52,294 nucleotides of DNA. It comes from a bacterium. GTDB taxonomy: Bacteria > Myxococcota_A > UBA9042. The stretch is taken from contig JAUIAC010000007.1 in the NCBI GenBank assembly GCA_030425545.1, positions 1 through 52,294 on the forward strand. Reading direction: 5' to 3'. Positions 51,419 through 52,294 of this stretch are shown piece after piece. Made by a program: the position numbers and the translations under genes. Position 1 is the stretch's first letter. Each line of letters starts with the position of its first letter. Under the pieces are notes generated by a model, which had not been told where the DNA came from, ran no database searches, and saw only the letters and a list, made by a program, of their open reading frames with translations.

Positions 51419-51871
51419 TCAGCCTTCGGCGTCCAGCGCGTCGAGCAGCTCCTCGACCTGGGCGCGCGTGCAGTGGTCGAAGCCCACCAGCCCGTCGGCC
51501 AGGGCGGCGGTGGCCACCGGCGCACGTTCGCAGCGGTTCAGGCAGCCGCGCGGCACCACGTCGAAGGCGCGCTTGCCGGCCGCCAAGCGGGCGTCGCGCA
51601 GCTCGAGCAGCTCACCGAGCAGTGCGCCAGCTCCCCAGAGCTGGCAGCGGGCCGCGCAGACGGCGAGCGCGATGTCATGTTCCCGTGTCACCTGCACCTG
51701 GGGCGCGTAGCTCAGGGCCAGCCACGCGTGCACACGCTCGGCGCCCTGCGCCTCAGCGAGGGCGTCGACGTCCGCGGCGCTCAGCGCCGGGCCAGCGGCA
51801 GCCAGGGCCTCGCCGAGGCTCCACAGGTGTTGGAAGTCGACCGCCTCGTGGGTCGGTGCGCGTGGCTGCAT
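51419..51871 (-). CDS. NuoE-like thioredoxin-fold [2Fe-2S] protein
   Basis: A 150-residue protein whose C-terminal part carries Cys72 and Cys76 (VCAARC) and Cys110 and Cys114 (GCLNRCERAP), the arrangement of thioredoxin-like [2Fe-2S] ferredoxins and NuoE. The first pair is spaced Cx3C, one residue shorter than the usual Cx4C seen in the formate dehydrogenase subunit of this window. The N-terminal 60 residues are helical. GGGAGC precedes the ATG. It lies 79 bases after the SulP gene on the same strand. The partner is unknown. Confidence 0.8.
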   Translation of the reverse strand: MQPRAPTHEAVDFQHLWSLGEALAAAGPALSAADVDALAEAQGAERVHAWLALSYAPQVQVTREHDIALAVCAARCQLWGAGALLGELLELRDARLAAGKRAFDVVPRGCLNRCERAPVATAALADGLVGFDHCTRAQVEELLDALDAEG

Positions 51872-51950
51872 GGCGAGCTCCCGAGGCCGCCGCGGGTGCG
51901 GTCAGCCCAGGGCGCGATACCACGGCAGCCCGCGGGCGTGAACCGCCGCG

Positions 51951-52294
51951 TCAGGCCACGTTTGGCCGGGGGCGCTCCGCTGGCCGGGGCGCGGTGCCGG
52001 GCACCGCGCGCTGCCGCAGCTCGTGCCACGCGATGGTCACGGTACCGCCGTCGCGCTCATAGCCCTCTTCCCACTCGCCCAGGGTCTCGAGCACCGCGTG
52101 ATCCACGTAGCGAACGTGGTCGATGTGCACGAGCACCTCGCGCCCTGCGGGCAGGCCGCGCAGCACCGACGAGACCATGGGCACGCGGACGAAGGTCGCC
52201 GCGCCGTGCATGTCGACCTCGATGCGGCCGTCGACCTCCGACACGTCGAGCTCCAGGTGGGACGCGGCCCACGCCAGACGCAGCATCGACGCGA
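51951..52294 (-). CDS. SulP-family anion transporter, C-terminal STAS domain (5' part outside window)
   Basis: The frame is open to the window edge, so only the C-terminal part is seen. The sequence (DVSEVDGRIEVDMHGAATFVRVP, VLVHIDHVRYVDHAVLETLGEWEEGYERDGGTVTIAW) matches the STAS domain that ends SulP bicarbonate/sulfate transporters. A methionine near the edge (52286) should not be taken as the start. Confidence 0.78.
   Translation of the reverse strand, partial: ASMLRLAWAASHLELDVSEVDGRIEVDMHGAATFVRVPMVSSVLRGLPAGREVLVHIDHVRYVDHAVLETLGEWEEGYERDGGTVTIAWHELRQRAVPGTAPRPAERPRPNVA

Overview
The window is about 52 kb of very GC-rich DNA with dense, strongly biased third-position codons. It looks like a chromosomal segment of a deltaproteobacterial/Myxococcota-type bacterium. 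This is an inference from gene content: a tig-clpP-clpX-lon block behind tRNA genes, a DUF1844 protein, a sigma-54 activator, many lipoproteins with LxxC lipoboxes, a CotH-like lipoprotein, and an ECF sigma/ZAS anti-sigma pair. I see no insertion sequence, phage, integrase or CRISPR array.

Left part, 1-14.6 kb. A minus-strand run carries DUF1844 protein, sigma-54 response regulator, AAA+ ATPase, gpsA, rimM, trmD and the first codons of a SAM-dependent RNA methyltransferase. Then come a divergent RpoH-like sigma factor, convergent topA with overlapping dprA, rsmB, and a YbhN-like membrane protein.

Middle, 14.6-30.1 kb. An ECF sigma factor and its zinc-binding anti-sigma factor precede three tRNA genes (His-GTG, Lys-CTT, Leu-TAG). 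The tRNAs are followed by trigger factor, clpP, clpX and lon, which is the protein-folding and ATP-dependent proteolysis core. After these come an arginase-fold protein with altered metal ligands, a TPR lipoprotein, hisS, a FadR-type regulator with a matching palindrome in its promoter region, and a membrane fatty-acid-hydroxylase-family protein.

Formate dehydrogenase, 31.9-36.5 kb. A fused NuoE/NuoF-like diaphorase subunit is followed by a molybdopterin catalytic subunit. The catalytic gene is split by an in-frame TGA, immediately followed by a hairpin with a GGTCT loop. I read this as one selenoprotein gene (Sec378) with a bacterial SECIS element, encoding a soluble NAD-linked formate dehydrogenase. 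This is the best-supported special feature of the window.

Right part, 36.5-52.3 kb. This is the accessory, cell-envelope part. A tightly overlapping minus-strand operon encodes a GT2 glycosyltransferase, an NAD-sugar epimerase, a PIG-L/LmbE deacetylase, a putative outer-membrane barrel and a CotH-kinase-like lipoprotein. Other genes encode a haem/copper monooxygenase-like lipoprotein, a B12-binding radical SAM protein, a GT39-like membrane glycosyltransferase, an O-methyltransferase, an amidase, a membrane sulfatase-like protein, a NuoE-like [2Fe-2S] protein and the C-terminal end of a SulP transporter cut by the window edge.

Several intergenic regions hold short tandem repeats of 15, 15, 17 and 10 bp. 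Two housekeeping proteins (trigger factor and topoisomerase I) carry histone-H1-like Lys/Ala/Pro tails. All functional statements rest on motif reading; no database search was possible.
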